The notes: generated from the sequence alone by a model not told the origin. A stretch of DNA of 64,000 bases from Tatumella terrea (GCF_039523755.1 NZ_BAAAFX010000020.1:31467-95466); one strand, 5' to 3'; positions 33,207 to 42,362 are shown, counted from the stretch's first letter. Translations and numbers: made by a program.

Positions 33207-34061
33207 TTACGCTTTACGCTGTTCAGAGCGTGACAGAGAGTCTTCTGAGGCTTTAGTCGCCGGAAGCGGAGCATTCACCGGTAAGTAGCGACCGATAAAA
33301 TTACGGTAGATAAACGCCCCTAAACTTGCACCGATCAGCGGTCCGAAGACAGGCACCAGGAAATAAGGGACCGTTTGTCCGCCAGTGAAAGCGACTTTTC
33401 CCCAACCTGCCAGCGCTGCGAACATCTTCGGACCGAAGTCACGGGCAGGGTTCAGGGCGAAGCCAGTCAGTGGGCCCATTGCGGCACCGATAATCGCGAC
33501 CAGTAAGCCAATTAATAACGGCGCCAGGGGGCCGCGTGGTAATCCGTTGCCATCGTCAGTCAGTGCCATAATGACAGCCATTAATACCGCGGTGATGACC
33601 AGTTCGACGAAAAAGGCCTGAGCAACGCTGATATGCGGGCTGGGATAAGTGGAAAAAATACCCGCCAGATTCAGGCTGGCCACACTGCCACGTACCATCT
33701 GGTGAGTTTGTTCAAAATCGATAAACAGGCTGCGGTACATCGCATAAACCAGGGCAGCGGCACAGAACGCTCCCGCCACTTGCGCGATAATATAAGGGAT
33801 AACTTTACGGCCTTCAAAGTTGCCAAACAGGCAGAGCGCAACGGTGACGGCGGGGTTAAGGTGTGCGCCAGAGATCCCTGCGCTCACATAGACGCCCATG
33901 GAAACGGCCAGACCCCAGACAATACAGATTTCCCATTGTCCGAAGCTTGCACCTGCCAGTTTCAATGCAGCTACACATCCGGCGCCGAAAAACAGAATCA
34001 AACCGGTGCCGATAAATTCGGCTATGCATTGCCCTGTCAGTGTGTTCGTTGTTTGACTCAT
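33207..34061 (-). CDS. glpF: Glycerol facilitator
   Basis: 284 residues from ATG 34061. Major intrinsic protein with six membrane helices and both half-helix motifs, HLNPAVTVAL and GFALNPARDFGP; the Asp after NPAR marks a glyceroporin rather than a water channel. First gene of glpFKX. A 10-bp-arm palindrome lies about 87-116 bp upstream of the start and is the best operator candidate. Confidence 0.98.
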   Translation of the reverse strand: MSQTTNTLTGQCIAEFIGTGLILFFGAGCVAALKLAGASFGQWEICIVWGLAVSMGVYVSAGISGAHLNPAVTVALCLFGNFEGRKVIPYIIAQVAGAFCAAALVYAMYRSLFIDFEQTHQMVRGSVASLNLAGIFSTYPSPHISVAQAFFVELVITAVLMAVIMALTDDGNGLPRGPLAPLLIGLLVAIIGAAMGPLTGFALNPARDFGPKMFAALAGWGKVAFTGGQTVPYFLVPVFGPLIGASLGAFIYRNFIGRYLPVNAPLPATKASEDSLSRSEQRKA

Positions 34062-34147
34062 GATAAATTCCTTCAGTGAGATTAAATTAATCGGTGTTAT
34101 GTGTCCGCTCCCTGGGCCACCCGACTTTTCTTGTAGGGTTGATGTAA

Positions 34148-34177
34148 ATTTATCGTTAACGAGCAAAAACGATAAAT
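34148..34177 (-). promoter_or_regulatory. Palindrome upstream of glpF, candidate GlpR operator region
   Basis: Perfect 10-bp arms ATTTATCGTT and AACGATAAAT separated by 10 bp. The inner sequence on the minus strand, TTGCTCGTTAACGATAA, resembles E. coli GlpR operators (TTCG-type half-sites around an AT core). Direct proof would need binding data. The rest of 34178-34485 shows no gene. Confidence 0.5.
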
Positions 34178-34485
34178 ACCGAACTCAAAATTTGTGTCCC
34201 GTGTCAAAAAAAATGAGCGAATTCGAGTGTTTTGTTAATTCCCGGGCCGTCAGAAGAGGGTGGGGCCGGGGATTTCTGACGCTTTCCCGGAAGGTGTTCC
34301 CGAAATACCGTGGTTTTTCACCGAAAAAGTGTTACAGACTGCTCCGGAAATCACCGGGTAACTGGACTTGCTTAATCAGGCTTCATACAATCAGGTGATG
34401 GTTGCCGGCTTCAGGAATTTTACAGGGTTTGTAGGGTTGTGGCCGGTACATCAACGCCTTGCGATCTATAGGAGAGGTTATAAAA

Positions 34486-34725
34486 ATGTCATTTGAAATG
34501 TTCGAAAAACTGGAAGCAAAAGTACAGCAGGCGATTGATACTATCACCCTGTTGCAGATGGAAATTGAAGAACTGAAAGAACAGAATAATACGTTAAAGC
34601 AGGAATCACTGCAGGTTGCCGGCAACCATGACTCTTTAACGCGTGAAAACCAGCAGTTAAAAGAAGAACAGCAGCAGTGGCAGGAACGCCTGCGGGCTTT
34701 GCTGGGAAAAATGGATGAGGTTTAA
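34486..34725 (+). CDS. zapB: Cell division protein ZapB
   Basis: 79 residues from ATG 34486, with GGAGAGG upstream. Almost entirely an antiparallel coiled coil (heptads through LEAKVQQAIDTITLLQMEIEEL and onward) beginning MSFEMFEKLE. It stabilises the Z-ring through ZapA and links it to MatP. Divergent from glpF and convergent with rraA, as in E. coli. Confidence 0.96.
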   Translation: MSFEMFEKLEAKVQQAIDTITLLQMEIEELKEQNNTLKQESLQVAGNHDSLTRENQQLKEEQQQWQERLRALLGKMDEV

Positions 34726-34750
34726 TTCTGTCATGGAATGAACCGTGAAT

Positions 34751-34772
34751 CGGGTGCCGGGGCACCCGTTTT
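34751..34772. terminator. Terminator between convergent zapB and rraA
   Basis: CGGGTGCC / GGCACCCG with a 2-base apex (effective loop larger) and TTTT after it on the plus strand. It lies 25 bp past the zapB stop and 10 bp beyond the rraA stop. Confidence 0.75.
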
Positions 34773-34782
34773 GCCCGGGGGA

Positions 34783-35277
34783 TCAGGCTTCTTCCGTTGC
34801 CCCTAGCGGGTTTTCCGAAAGAATGATGCCGGTGTTATCAGCGTAGAGATAATCACCCGAGAAAAAAGTCACACCGCCAAAATTGACACGGATATCACTT
34901 TCCCCGATACCCTCACCTGCGGCACCTGCCGGGATAGCAGCCATCGCCTGGATACCGATATCGAGTTCTTCCAGCTCATCAACCTGGCGTACTGAGCCAT
35001 AAACGACGATACCTTCCCATTCATTCTGCGTCGCCAGCTGCGCAAGCTGCGCATCAATTAATGCACGTCTGACAGAGCCTCCGCCATCGATCAACAGCAC
35101 GCGCCCCAGTCCATTCTCTTCGAGCAGATCATAGATCAGGCCATTGTCTTCGAAGCATTTGACGGTGGTTATCTGACCACCAAAAGAAGTGCGACCGCCA
35201 AAGTTTGAAAACAAGGGTTCAACAACATTCACTTCTTCATGGTAAATATCACACAGTTCAGAGGTATCGTATTTCAT
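34783..35277 (-). CDS. rraA: Regulator of RNase E activity A
   Basis: 164 residues from ATG 35277 (MKYDTSELCDIY). Family blocks: FGGRTSFGGQITTVKCFEDN and LLIDGGGSVRRALIDAQLA. RraA trimers bind RNase E and change the mRNA decay profile. In E. coli menA lies directly upstream; here the next gene upstream is hslU with 328 bp between and no menA. Confidence 0.96.
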   Translation of the reverse strand: MKYDTSELCDIYHEEVNVVEPLFSNFGGRTSFGGQITTVKCFEDNGLIYDLLEENGLGRVLLIDGGGSVRRALIDAQLAQLATQNEWEGIVVYGSVRQVDELEELDIGIQAMAAIPAGAAGEGIGESDIRVNFGGVTFFSGDYLYADNTGIILSENPLGATEEA

Positions 35278-35423
35278 AGCCGTATCATCTGGTTGCCAGA
35301 GGAAGGGAAAGTATATCGTGTTCTGTCCACGGATAGCAAAAAGCATCCAACGTTATTGACGGTACCAGCATAAAAGCAGGTGATACCTGCCGGTGTACCG
35401 GATAAACACTGTCCGAATACCGG

Positions 35424-35496
35424 CTGGCATTCCGGTAGCGGAGACCGGCGATGTTGCACGTCCCTGGCCCTGCTGCCGTCGGGTCCGGAATGCCAG
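35424..35496. repeat. 12-bp inverted repeat upstream of rraA
   Basis: CTGGCATTCCGG at 35424-35435 and its exact complement CCGGAATGCCAG at 35485-35496, separated by 49 bp of GC-rich sequence that can fold further. It could form a long structured leader for rraA or be an intergenic repeat element. Confidence 0.55.
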
Positions 35497-35552
35497 TAAA
35501 CTCTCCTCAGACACGACGGTGACATAAAGAGGGGAGAGATACTTTTATCAAT

Positions 35553-35585
35553 AAAAAAGACCGCTGCACCTGAGATGCAGCGGTC
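35553..35585 (-). terminator. Intrinsic terminator of hslVU
   Basis: On the minus strand GACCGCTGCA / TGCAGCGGTC with a 7-base loop is followed by six T residues, 21 bp after the hslU stop. Confidence 0.92.
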
Positions 35586-35605
35586 TGAACATCGCTTACG
35601 TGAAA

Positions 35606-36937
35606 TTACAGGATGAAGCGGCTCAAATCCTCATCCGCCACCAGTTTATCCAGGTGTTCGCTGACGTAGCTCGCATCAATCGTCACGGTATCGCCCGGAC
35701 GTTCACTGGCATCAAAGGAAATATCTTCCATCAGACGTTCCAGCACCGTGTAAAGACGACGGGCACCAATGTTTTCTGTCGTTTCATTGACCTGCCATGC
35801 CGCTTCGGCGATACGACGGATACCGTCGTCGGAGAACTCAATGGTAACGCCTTCTGTGGCCATCAACGCTTTATATTGAACGGTGACTGAAGCACTTGGC
35901 TCGGTCAGGATACGTTCAAAATCATTCACTGTCAGCGCCTGCAACTCAACGCGGATAGGTAAACGACCCTGCAGCTCAGGGATCAGATCTGACGGGCTGG
36001 CAACCTGGAATGCGCCTGAGGCAATAAACAGAATATGATCGGTTTTCACCATGCCATGCTTGGTCGATACGGTACAACCTTCGACCAATGGCAGTAAATC
36101 ACGCTGCACCCCTTCACGTGAAACATCCGGGCCTGAAGACTGTCCGCGCTTACAGATCTTATCGATTTCATCGATAAACACGATGCCATGCTGTTCAACG
36201 GCATCGATGGCTTCCTGCTTCAGCTCTTCCGGGTTGATCAGACGGGCTGCTTCTTCTTCAATCAGCAGTTTCAGGGCTTCTTTGATTTTCAGCTTACGGG
36301 ACTTCTGCTTTTGTCCCCCCATGTTCTGAAACATGGACTGCAACTGGCTGGTCATCTCTTCCATGCCAGGAGGCGCCATGATCTCGACGTCCATCGGCGA
36401 TGCAGCAAGATCAATTTCGATCTCTTTATCATCCAGCAGACCTTCGCGCAGTTTTTTGCGGAAAGACTGGCGTGCCGCTGAAGGCTCGCCGGATTGTTCA
36501 GGCTGTCCCCAGTTATTTTTAGCCGGTGGGATCAGTACATCAAGAATGCGTTCTTCCGCCTGTTCTTCAGCCCTGACTTTATTGCGTTCGATAGCCTGGC
36601 TACGGATCATCTTGATCGCAGAGTCAGTCAGGTCGCGGATAATCGAGTCCACTTCTTTACCGACATAGCCGACTTCGGTGAATTTTGTCGCTTCTACTTT
36701 AATAAACGGTGCGTTGGCCAGCTTAGCCAGACGACGGGCAATCTCGGTTTTACCGACGCCGGTCGGACCGATCATCAGAATATTTTTGGGCGTCACTTCA
36801 TGGCGCAGCTCGGCATCCAGCTGCATACGACGCCAGCGGTTACGCAGAGCGATTGAGACAGCGCGCTTAGCACCATCCTGACCAATGATGAACTTGTTCA
36901 GCTCACTGACTATTTCGCGGGGAGTCATTTCAGACAT
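35606..36937 (-). CDS. hslU: ATPase subunit of HslVU protease
   Basis: 443 residues, same as E. coli. AAA+ motifs: Walker A GPTGVGKTEIARRL, the pore motif GYVG, Walker B GIVFIDEIDKI, sensor ASGAFQ, and the C-terminal tail LSRFIL that inserts into HslV. The I-domain spans roughly residues 110-240. Follows hslV by 11 bp in one transcript. Confidence 0.98.
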   Translation of the reverse strand: MSEMTPREIVSELNKFIIGQDGAKRAVSIALRNRWRRMQLDAELRHEVTPKNILMIGPTGVGKTEIARRLAKLANAPFIKVEATKFTEVGYVGKEVDSIIRDLTDSAIKMIRSQAIERNKVRAEEQAEERILDVLIPPAKNNWGQPEQSGEPSAARQSFRKKLREGLLDDKEIEIDLAASPMDVEIMAPPGMEEMTSQLQSMFQNMGGQKQKSRKLKIKEALKLLIEEEAARLINPEELKQEAIDAVEQHGIVFIDEIDKICKRGQSSGPDVSREGVQRDLLPLVEGCTVSTKHGMVKTDHILFIASGAFQVASPSDLIPELQGRLPIRVELQALTVNDFERILTEPSASVTVQYKALMATEGVTIEFSDDGIRRIAEAAWQVNETTENIGARRLYTVLERLMEDISFDASERPGDTVTIDASYVSEHLDKLVADEDLSRFIL

Positions 36938-36948
36938 ATAAAAAATCC

Positions 36949-37479
36949 TTACGGCCTGGACGTCAGTTCTTCGATAGTGACGTTATGGTTGGTATAGATA
37001 CAAATATCACCCGCAATTTCCAGCGCTTTCCCGGTAATATCTTTGGCACTGAGCTCTGTGTTTTCCAGCAGAGCGCGGGCAGCTGCCTGTGCGTACGGGC
37101 CACCGGAACCAATGGCAATTAAATCATTTTCAGGCTGGATAACATCACCGTTACCACTAATGATCAGTGAGGCATTTTCGTCGGCTACAGCAAGGAGGGC
37201 TTCCAGACGGCGAAGCATACGGTCGGTACGCCAGTCTTTCGCAAGTTCTACGGCTGCTTTGACCAGGTGACCCTGGTGCATTTCCAGTTTACGCTCAAAC
37301 AGTTCAAATAATGTGAAGGCATCGGCAGTGCCCCCGGCAAAACCAGCAATGACCTTATCGTTATACAGACGACGTACTTTTTTGACGTTGCCTTTCATTA
37401 CGGTATTGCCAAGCGTGGCCTGGCCGTCACCACCAATAACGACCTGGCCATTGCGTCGAACACTTACAATCGTTGTCAC
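36949..37479 (-). CDS. hslV: Peptidase subunit of HslVU protease
   Basis: 176 residues starting at GTG 37479 with GGGGTGG upstream; the longer in-frame extension runs through the leader hairpin and is not conserved. After Met removal the N-terminal Thr of TTIVSVRRNGQV is the nucleophile. Proteasome-beta fold with GGDGQATLGNTVMKG and GSGGPYAQAAARAL. Heat-shock expression is predicted from the adjacent sigma-32 promoter. Confidence 0.97.
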   Translation of the reverse strand: MTTIVSVRRNGQVVIGGDGQATLGNTVMKGNVKKVRRLYNDKVIAGFAGGTADAFTLFELFERKLEMHQGHLVKAAVELAKDWRTDRMLRRLEALLAVADENASLIISGNGDVIQPENDLIAIGSGGPYAQAAARALLENTELSAKDITGKALEIAGDICIYTNHNVTIEELTSRP

Positions 37480-37500
37480 GGGCCACCCCTTTTCATAGTG

Positions 37501-37528
37501 AAAAAAAGACTCCGCGCAGTGCGCGGAG
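37501..37528 (-). terminator. Hairpin plus U-run in the hslVU leader (also downstream of ftsN)
   Basis: On the minus strand CTCCGCGCA / TGCGCGGAG is followed by TCTTTTTTTC. It looks like an ftsN terminator, yet it lies downstream of the sigma-32 -10 element, so the same hairpin would be near the 5' end of hslVU mRNA. I recall that an E. coli hslVU leader stem-loop affects mRNA stability. Confidence 0.8.
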
Positions 37529-37540
37529 CTACTTAAGGGG

Positions 37541-37570
37541 ATATATGGGGGGGATGGAAATGTTTTCAAC
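37541..37570 (-). promoter_or_regulatory. Sigma-32 heat-shock promoter of hslVU
   Basis: The minus strand reads GTTGAAA, 13 bp, then CCCCATATAT, an excellent fit to the CTTGAAA / CCCCATnT consensus. The -35 TTGAAA contains the ftsN stop codon TGA at 37566-37568. Start of transcription would fall near 37533. Confidence 0.88.
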
Positions 37571-38588
37571 CCCCGGCAGGGAGAGTTATACAGTTTGCAT
37601 GCCCCGCACCACGGAGCTGTTTAACGATACTTTCGACTTTCGTATGTTCTGAATAAGGGCCGATCACGACGCGGTTCCAGCCGCCGCCGGTGGTGATACG
37701 GCTTTCAAACCCTTCGAATGCCAGAGAGGCTCGTGCGGATTCAGCCTGTGCAGTTCCCTTAAAGGAGCCACACTGTATCAGCCAGCGTTTTCCGGAAGCC
37801 GCAGCCGTCTGTTTTGCCTGCTCCCGTGGGGCAGGGGTGACGTTTTGTGACGGTGTGGCTGCTGTGACGGGGGCTGCAGCCTGAGACTGGCGTTCTGCAC
37901 GTTGCTGTCGCTCTGCCTGCTGCTGACGTTCGAGGCGTTGCTCGCGTTCCGCTTGCTGCTGCCGGGCTAACTGTTGTTGTCGTTCGAGACGTTGCTGGCG
38001 CTCTGCACGCTGTGCCTGCAGCAGTTGCTGTTGCTGAACATTCTGCTGTTGCTGATCGCTCTGCGGCTGCTGGTAGTTTTGCTGCTGGCGTAACGACTGT
38101 TGCTGCTGGTAGTTTTGTTGCTGACGCAGGGTTTGTTGCTGCTGTGCCGGAGTTTGCTGATTCCACGGCACTTCGTTCAGCTGTGTTGGTTGCTGACGCA
38201 TGTCTTCAGCCATCTGCTCCAGCAACTGACGCTGTTCATCTGTCAGCTGAGTTTGCGAGCGAATTTCCCCGCCGGCGGTCGGTTCGGTCGGTGTTGCCAC
38301 CGTAGTCTGCCGATCTTCGAGCTCTTTGATGTATTTCCAGCGCTCTTCGGGTTTAGGCGGTAAGCCGGTACCGGCATTTTTGCGTGGAATAATTTCCTGT
38401 AACTCTTCTTTTTTATGGTGGGCAATAAACCATAAACCACCGATAAAGCTCACCAGCACGGCAACGGCCAGTACGACAATCAGTGGGGGAAGTCCTGAGC
38501 GGGATTGCTTCTTTTTGCTCCGGGAGGTGTTTTTTTTGCGTTGCGTCCCTGTTGAACGCCCGCGGCCTACATAGTCTTTTTGTGCCAC
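37566..38588 (-). CDS. ftsN: Cell division protein FtsN
   Basis: 340 residues, GTG start at 38588 (reads MAQKDYVGRG). A short basic cytoplasmic tail, one membrane helix (about 33-53, PLIVVLAVAVLVSFIGGLWF), the essential periplasmic segment with PPKPEERWKYIKELEDR, a long Gln/Arg-rich linker (about 130-255) and a C-terminal SPOR domain containing WLIQCGSFKGTAQAE. It triggers septal peptidoglycan synthesis through FtsA/FtsQLB. The linker has many QQQ and ERQQ repeats. The gene end overlaps the hslVU promoter. Confidence 0.97.
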   Translation of the reverse strand: MAQKDYVGRGRSTGTQRKKNTSRSKKKQSRSGLPPLIVVLAVAVLVSFIGGLWFIAHHKKEELQEIIPRKNAGTGLPPKPEERWKYIKELEDRQTTVATPTEPTAGGEIRSQTQLTDEQRQLLEQMAEDMRQQPTQLNEVPWNQQTPAQQQQTLRQQQNYQQQQSLRQQQNYQQPQSDQQQQNVQQQQLLQAQRAERQQRLERQQQLARQQQAEREQRLERQQQAERQQRAERQSQAAAPVTAATPSQNVTPAPREQAKQTAAASGKRWLIQCGSFKGTAQAESARASLAFEGFESRITTGGGWNRVVIGPYSEHTKVESIVKQLRGAGHANCITLPAGG

Positions 38589-38750
38589 ATTCGTTCCGAT
38601 AAGTTAAAAAATCAGCCTGCCGGGCGAATCGCCCGAAATATTATTCAATGGCAATAATTACCCCATTTTACTCAAGGGGATGAACTTTGACCAGTAAACT
38701 CTGCATCAGACGTTGACTGAAAACAGGGAGATATCGCCGCGATTTCCCGG

Positions 38751-39779
38751 CTATCTGGCGGGTGTTACTGTCGATTGACGTACCGTCAGACCCGCCTCCA
38801 GTAAACGTGATCCGCCGTTGACCCGTTTTCCCTGAATAATTTCTATCAGTAATGCGGCTGCTTCACATCCGATGCGAAAACGTGGCTGAGTGACGGTGGT
38901 CAGGGGGGGATGACTGTACTGCGCAGCGTCAATATCATCGAAACCGATGACTGACAGCTGTTCAGGAACGCGGATCCCCATCAGGGCGGCCTGATGCAAT
39001 ACACCCAGCGCCATGCGGTCATTATGGCAAAAGATGGCATCAGGAGGGTCGGGCAATTGCATCAGATAGGTCAGTGCATCGCAGCCGGACGCAAAGGAGA
39101 AATCTCCGCGTGCCAGATAACGGGGCTCCACCGGAATATTGCGGCGGCTTAACGCCTGAATATACCCCTGTCGCCGGTAACGGCAATGCGACATGGTATC
39201 CGGGCCGGTGATACAGGCGATTTTCTTTAACCCTGAGTCGAGTAACCAGCTTACGGCGTTAAACGCTGCCGTCAGATTATCAATATGCACGGTCGGAAAC
39301 GCGAGGTCGGCAGAAAATTCATTGGCCATCACCAGCGGAGGTAATTGCTCGCGGTACGAAAGCCCGGATAACACCGGAACCTGAGAGCCCAGTAAAAGCA
39401 ATCCATCTATCTGGCGGGTGAGAATTTTGTCCAGAAAACTGACTTCCTGCAAATTCTGGTGAGCGCAGTCGCCGGTCAGTACCAGATAGCCTGCTGCGGC
39501 CGCGGTGACTTCTATGCCACGGATGATTTCATGAAAAAAAGGGTCACAGATATCAGGCACCAGAATTAACAGGATTCCGGAATCATGACTCTTTTGATGA
39601 CGGGGGTTAAGCGTGGAGGAATAGCCCAGCTCGTTCATCGCCTGCATGACTTTATTTCGGGCAGAAGGAGAGACTTTATCCGGAGAGGTTAATGTCCGTG
39701 ACACCGTGGCGGTGGAGACACCGGCTTTTTTTGCGACATCTTTCATGGTGGTACGGTATGAAGGCAGGTTCTCTTCCAC
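38751..39779 (-). CDS. cytR: LacI-family transcriptional repressor CytR
   Basis: 342 residues. The helix-turn-helix MKDVAKKAGVSTATVSRTL is followed by a hinge and a periplasmic-binding-like domain with LVPDICDPFFHEIIRGIEVTAA and FPTVHIDNLTAAF, both typical of CytR. A GTG start at 39779 has GGAG at 8 bp; an internal ATG at 39746 begins exactly at the HTH. CytR represses nucleoside uptake and catabolism genes together with CRP. Conserved place between ftsN and priA. Confidence 0.94.
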   Translation of the reverse strand: MEENLPSYRTTMKDVAKKAGVSTATVSRTLTSPDKVSPSARNKVMQAMNELGYSSTLNPRHQKSHDSGILLILVPDICDPFFHEIIRGIEVTAAAAGYLVLTGDCAHQNLQEVSFLDKILTRQIDGLLLLGSQVPVLSGLSYREQLPPLVMANEFSADLAFPTVHIDNLTAAFNAVSWLLDSGLKKIACITGPDTMSHCRYRRQGYIQALSRRNIPVEPRYLARGDFSFASGCDALTYLMQLPDPPDAIFCHNDRMALGVLHQAALMGIRVPEQLSVIGFDDIDAAQYSHPPLTTVTQPRFRIGCEAAALLIEIIQGKRVNGGSRLLEAGLTVRQSTVTPAR

Positions 39780-39938
39780 AGCTCAGGCTCCCGGGATAAC
39801 AGTCATTATCGTTGCGGCAGCCAGTGCTGCCCTGTTCTATTGTTAGCAGAATATCGGCGAATACTGTTATCTGATTTGTAATAAAACGGGGGGCCTGTTG
39901 ATTATTCACGTGCGATGCCGCAAACATATCCGCGCATC

Positions 39939-42134
39939 TTAGCTTTCGGTCGGGTCAATATCCAGGGTCCACTTTACTTTCCGTATTGACGGCAAGGCCA
40001 GTATTAAGGGCATTGAGTGTTGCAGTATGCGTTGTAACTGTTTACGGGACGGGTGTTGCAACAGTAGCTGCCATCGCCAGCGCCCGTTGCGTTTAGCCTG
40101 AAGTGCCGGTACCGGCCCCATGATCCAGAAATGTTCATCCTTTAGCGGCGTGGCTTCGAGTAAATTTCTTAACTGTAATAGCGCATTCTCTGCCTGCTGA
40201 GGATCAAAATCCTCCGCACGGAACAGGGCATGACTGGAAAACGGCGGCAGGCTGAGTTGCTTACGCTCCTGCAATGTCTGGCGGGCAAACGAGAAATAGC
40301 CCTGATACAGCAAGGTGTGCAGCAACGGGTGTTCCGGATGATGGGTCTGTAATACCACTTCGCCTTGTTTCCCTGCCCGTCCGGCGCGCCCGGCCACCTG
40401 GGTATATAACTGCGCAAAACGTTCTGTCGCACGAAAATCGGCAGAGAAAAGGGCACTGTCGACATCCAGTAAAGCCACCAGCGTGACATCCGGGAAATGG
40501 TGGCCTTTCGCCAGCATTTGTGTTCCGGCCAGAATACGAGCACCACCCTGATGAATATCGTCTAAATGCTGCTCCAGGCTCCCTTTCCTGCTGGTAGTAT
40601 CCCGGTCGATTCGGGTCACGGGGATATCCGGGAACAGGGTTTTCAGTTGTTCTTCCAGTTGTTCTGTGCCCATACCGACCGGTACCAGGTGCGTCGAACC
40701 ACATCCCGGACACTGATAAGGGATGGGTCGTTGACTGTCACAATGGTGGCAACGTAGCGTGCGGTTAGTCTGGTGAAAGGTATAGTAACGTTCACAACGC
40801 TGGCACTCTGCCAGCCAGCCGCAATCATGGCAGAGCAGGGCGGGTGCATATCCCCGACGGTTCAGAAACAGCAATACCTGGTTATTCGCACTCAGGTGTT
40901 GACGCATTTTATGGATCAATGCCGGAGATAACCCGGATTGCAGACGGACCGATTTTAAATCAATCAGTTGCTGCTGTGCCTGGCGTGCATTTCCGGCACG
41001 CTGTGTCAGCGTTAACTGATGATATTTTCCTGTCGTGACATTATGCAACGTCTCCAGCGCAGGGGTGGCAGACCCCAGGATGATGGGAATATTTTCCTGA
41101 TGGGCGCGAAAAACAGCCAAATCCCTGGCGTGATAGCGCCATCCTTCCTGTTGTTTATAGGAACTGTCGTGCTCTTCATCGATGATAATTACCCCGGGTC
41201 TGGCCAGCGGGGTAAAAAGTGCGGAACGGGTACCGATGACAATCGCTGATTCTCCCTGACGGGCCCGCAGCCAGACATTTAAGCGTTCAGTATCGTTGAG
41301 GGCGGAATGGAGGACATCCACCGGCGCATGAAATCGTTCGCGAAAGCGGGATATGGTCTGAGGGGTGAGTGCGATCTCCGGGACGAGTACCAGTGCCTGT
41401 TTTCCCTCAGCCAGAATATTTTCAATGACACTGAGGTACACTTCTGTTTTACCCGAGCCGGTAATACCGGCCAGTAGCCAGGCAGAATACCGGGTGTCCT
41501 GGCTGCGGATAGCACCCACAGCCGTGGCCTGCTCGGTGTTCAGACGCAGTCGTTCACCTTTGACCCTGAATGACGGCCGCCAGTCCGTCAGTTCCGCCGC
41601 CTCTTCGATCAGTTCACAGAGTCCTTTTTTACGCAGGGCCTGTAATACAGGATCACTCAGGTCATGCTGGCTGAGCTCATGACGAGCGACGGGACCATTG
41701 CGTAACAGGGCGAGTGCCTGCTGTTGTTTCACCGCACGTTTCAGGCTCTCCGGGACAGTGGCTTTGCCCTGCTCGGTGATCTGCCATTGCCAGACGGTGG
41801 GGAGTGCGGCCTCACGTCCCTGGCGCAGTAGCACCGGCAATGCATGAAAGAACACCTCGCCGATCGGATAATGGTAGTAACCCGCAGCCCAGTTCAGTAA
41901 ACGCCACATCGTCCCGGTAAAAAGGGAGCCTTCATCGATCACTGCGTCGATCGATTTGAGTTGTTCTTCAGGCAGGTCACTTTTATCCTTGATGGCATGC
42001 ACAATCCCTGTCATTTTCCGGTGCCCGAAAGTGACTTTTACCCTGCTGCCGACAACAGCAGTACGCTCAGCCAGGGGACGGTAATCAAACAGTCGTGGCA
42101 GAGGAACAGGTAATGCAACCTTAAGGACGGGCAT
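39939..42134 (-). CDS. priA: Primosomal protein N' (replication-restart helicase)
   Basis: 731 residues. N-terminal DNA-binding domain, superfamily 2 helicase with Walker A AGITGSGKTEVYL and DEEH box IIIDEEHDSSY, then zinc-binding cysteines in CHDCGWLAECQRC and CHHCDSQRPIPYQCPGC, and TQMLAKGHHFPDVTL. It reloads the replisome at stalled forks. Divergent from rpmE. Confidence 0.98.
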   Translation of the reverse strand: MPVLKVALPVPLPRLFDYRPLAERTAVVGSRVKVTFGHRKMTGIVHAIKDKSDLPEEQLKSIDAVIDEGSLFTGTMWRLLNWAAGYYHYPIGEVFFHALPVLLRQGREAALPTVWQWQITEQGKATVPESLKRAVKQQQALALLRNGPVARHELSQHDLSDPVLQALRKKGLCELIEEAAELTDWRPSFRVKGERLRLNTEQATAVGAIRSQDTRYSAWLLAGITGSGKTEVYLSVIENILAEGKQALVLVPEIALTPQTISRFRERFHAPVDVLHSALNDTERLNVWLRARQGESAIVIGTRSALFTPLARPGVIIIDEEHDSSYKQQEGWRYHARDLAVFRAHQENIPIILGSATPALETLHNVTTGKYHQLTLTQRAGNARQAQQQLIDLKSVRLQSGLSPALIHKMRQHLSANNQVLLFLNRRGYAPALLCHDCGWLAECQRCERYYTFHQTNRTLRCHHCDSQRPIPYQCPGCGSTHLVPVGMGTEQLEEQLKTLFPDIPVTRIDRDTTSRKGSLEQHLDDIHQGGARILAGTQMLAKGHHFPDVTLVALLDVDSALFSADFRATERFAQLYTQVAGRAGRAGKQGEVVLQTHHPEHPLLHTLLYQGYFSFARQTLQERKQLSLPPFSSHALFRAEDFDPQQAENALLQLRNLLEATPLKDEHFWIMGPVPALQAKRNGRWRWQLLLQHPSRKQLQRILQHSMPLILALPSIRKVKWTLDIDPTES

Positions 42135-42208
42135 TCAGGCACTCCGGCAGATCAGTGGATAAAGGGGTAGTGTACACGGTGGGGGCTTTGCCGGGTATGG
42201 GGTTTTAT

Positions 42209-42238
42209 TTGCATAGTTCCGGCGAACTTCTGTATAAT
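42209..42238 (+). promoter_or_regulatory. Sigma-70 promoter of rpmE
   Basis: TTGCAT, 18-bp spacer, perfect TATAAT. It leaves a leader of about 118 nt before rpmE, long enough for autoregulatory structure. Confidence 0.75.
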
Positions 42239-42362
42239 ATACCGCCTCTGTTGCCTGAACAGGTGACAGGGAACTAAAAAAAACATTCTTTTTAACCGCG
42301 TGTGGTGCTGTGCAGGTTCGCCTGGCACGGAGAGCGACACGGCCTTCTACTGAGGTTCTCCC

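Larger units (their letters stand above)
35278..35605. other. 328-bp rraA-hslU intergenic region (menA position)
   Basis: Contains the hslU terminator, a 12-bp inverted repeat and presumably the rraA promoter. I see no remnant coding frame of menA. Confidence 0.6.

Noticed and set aside
34060..34398. 112-codon plus-strand frame upstream of zapB
   Set aside because: Overlaps the glpF start and the operator palindrome; no coding features.
37759..38166. 135-codon Ala/Thr-rich minus-strand frame inside ftsN
   Set aside because: Frame-shifted reading of the CAG-rich FtsN linker; repetitive composition explains the open frame.
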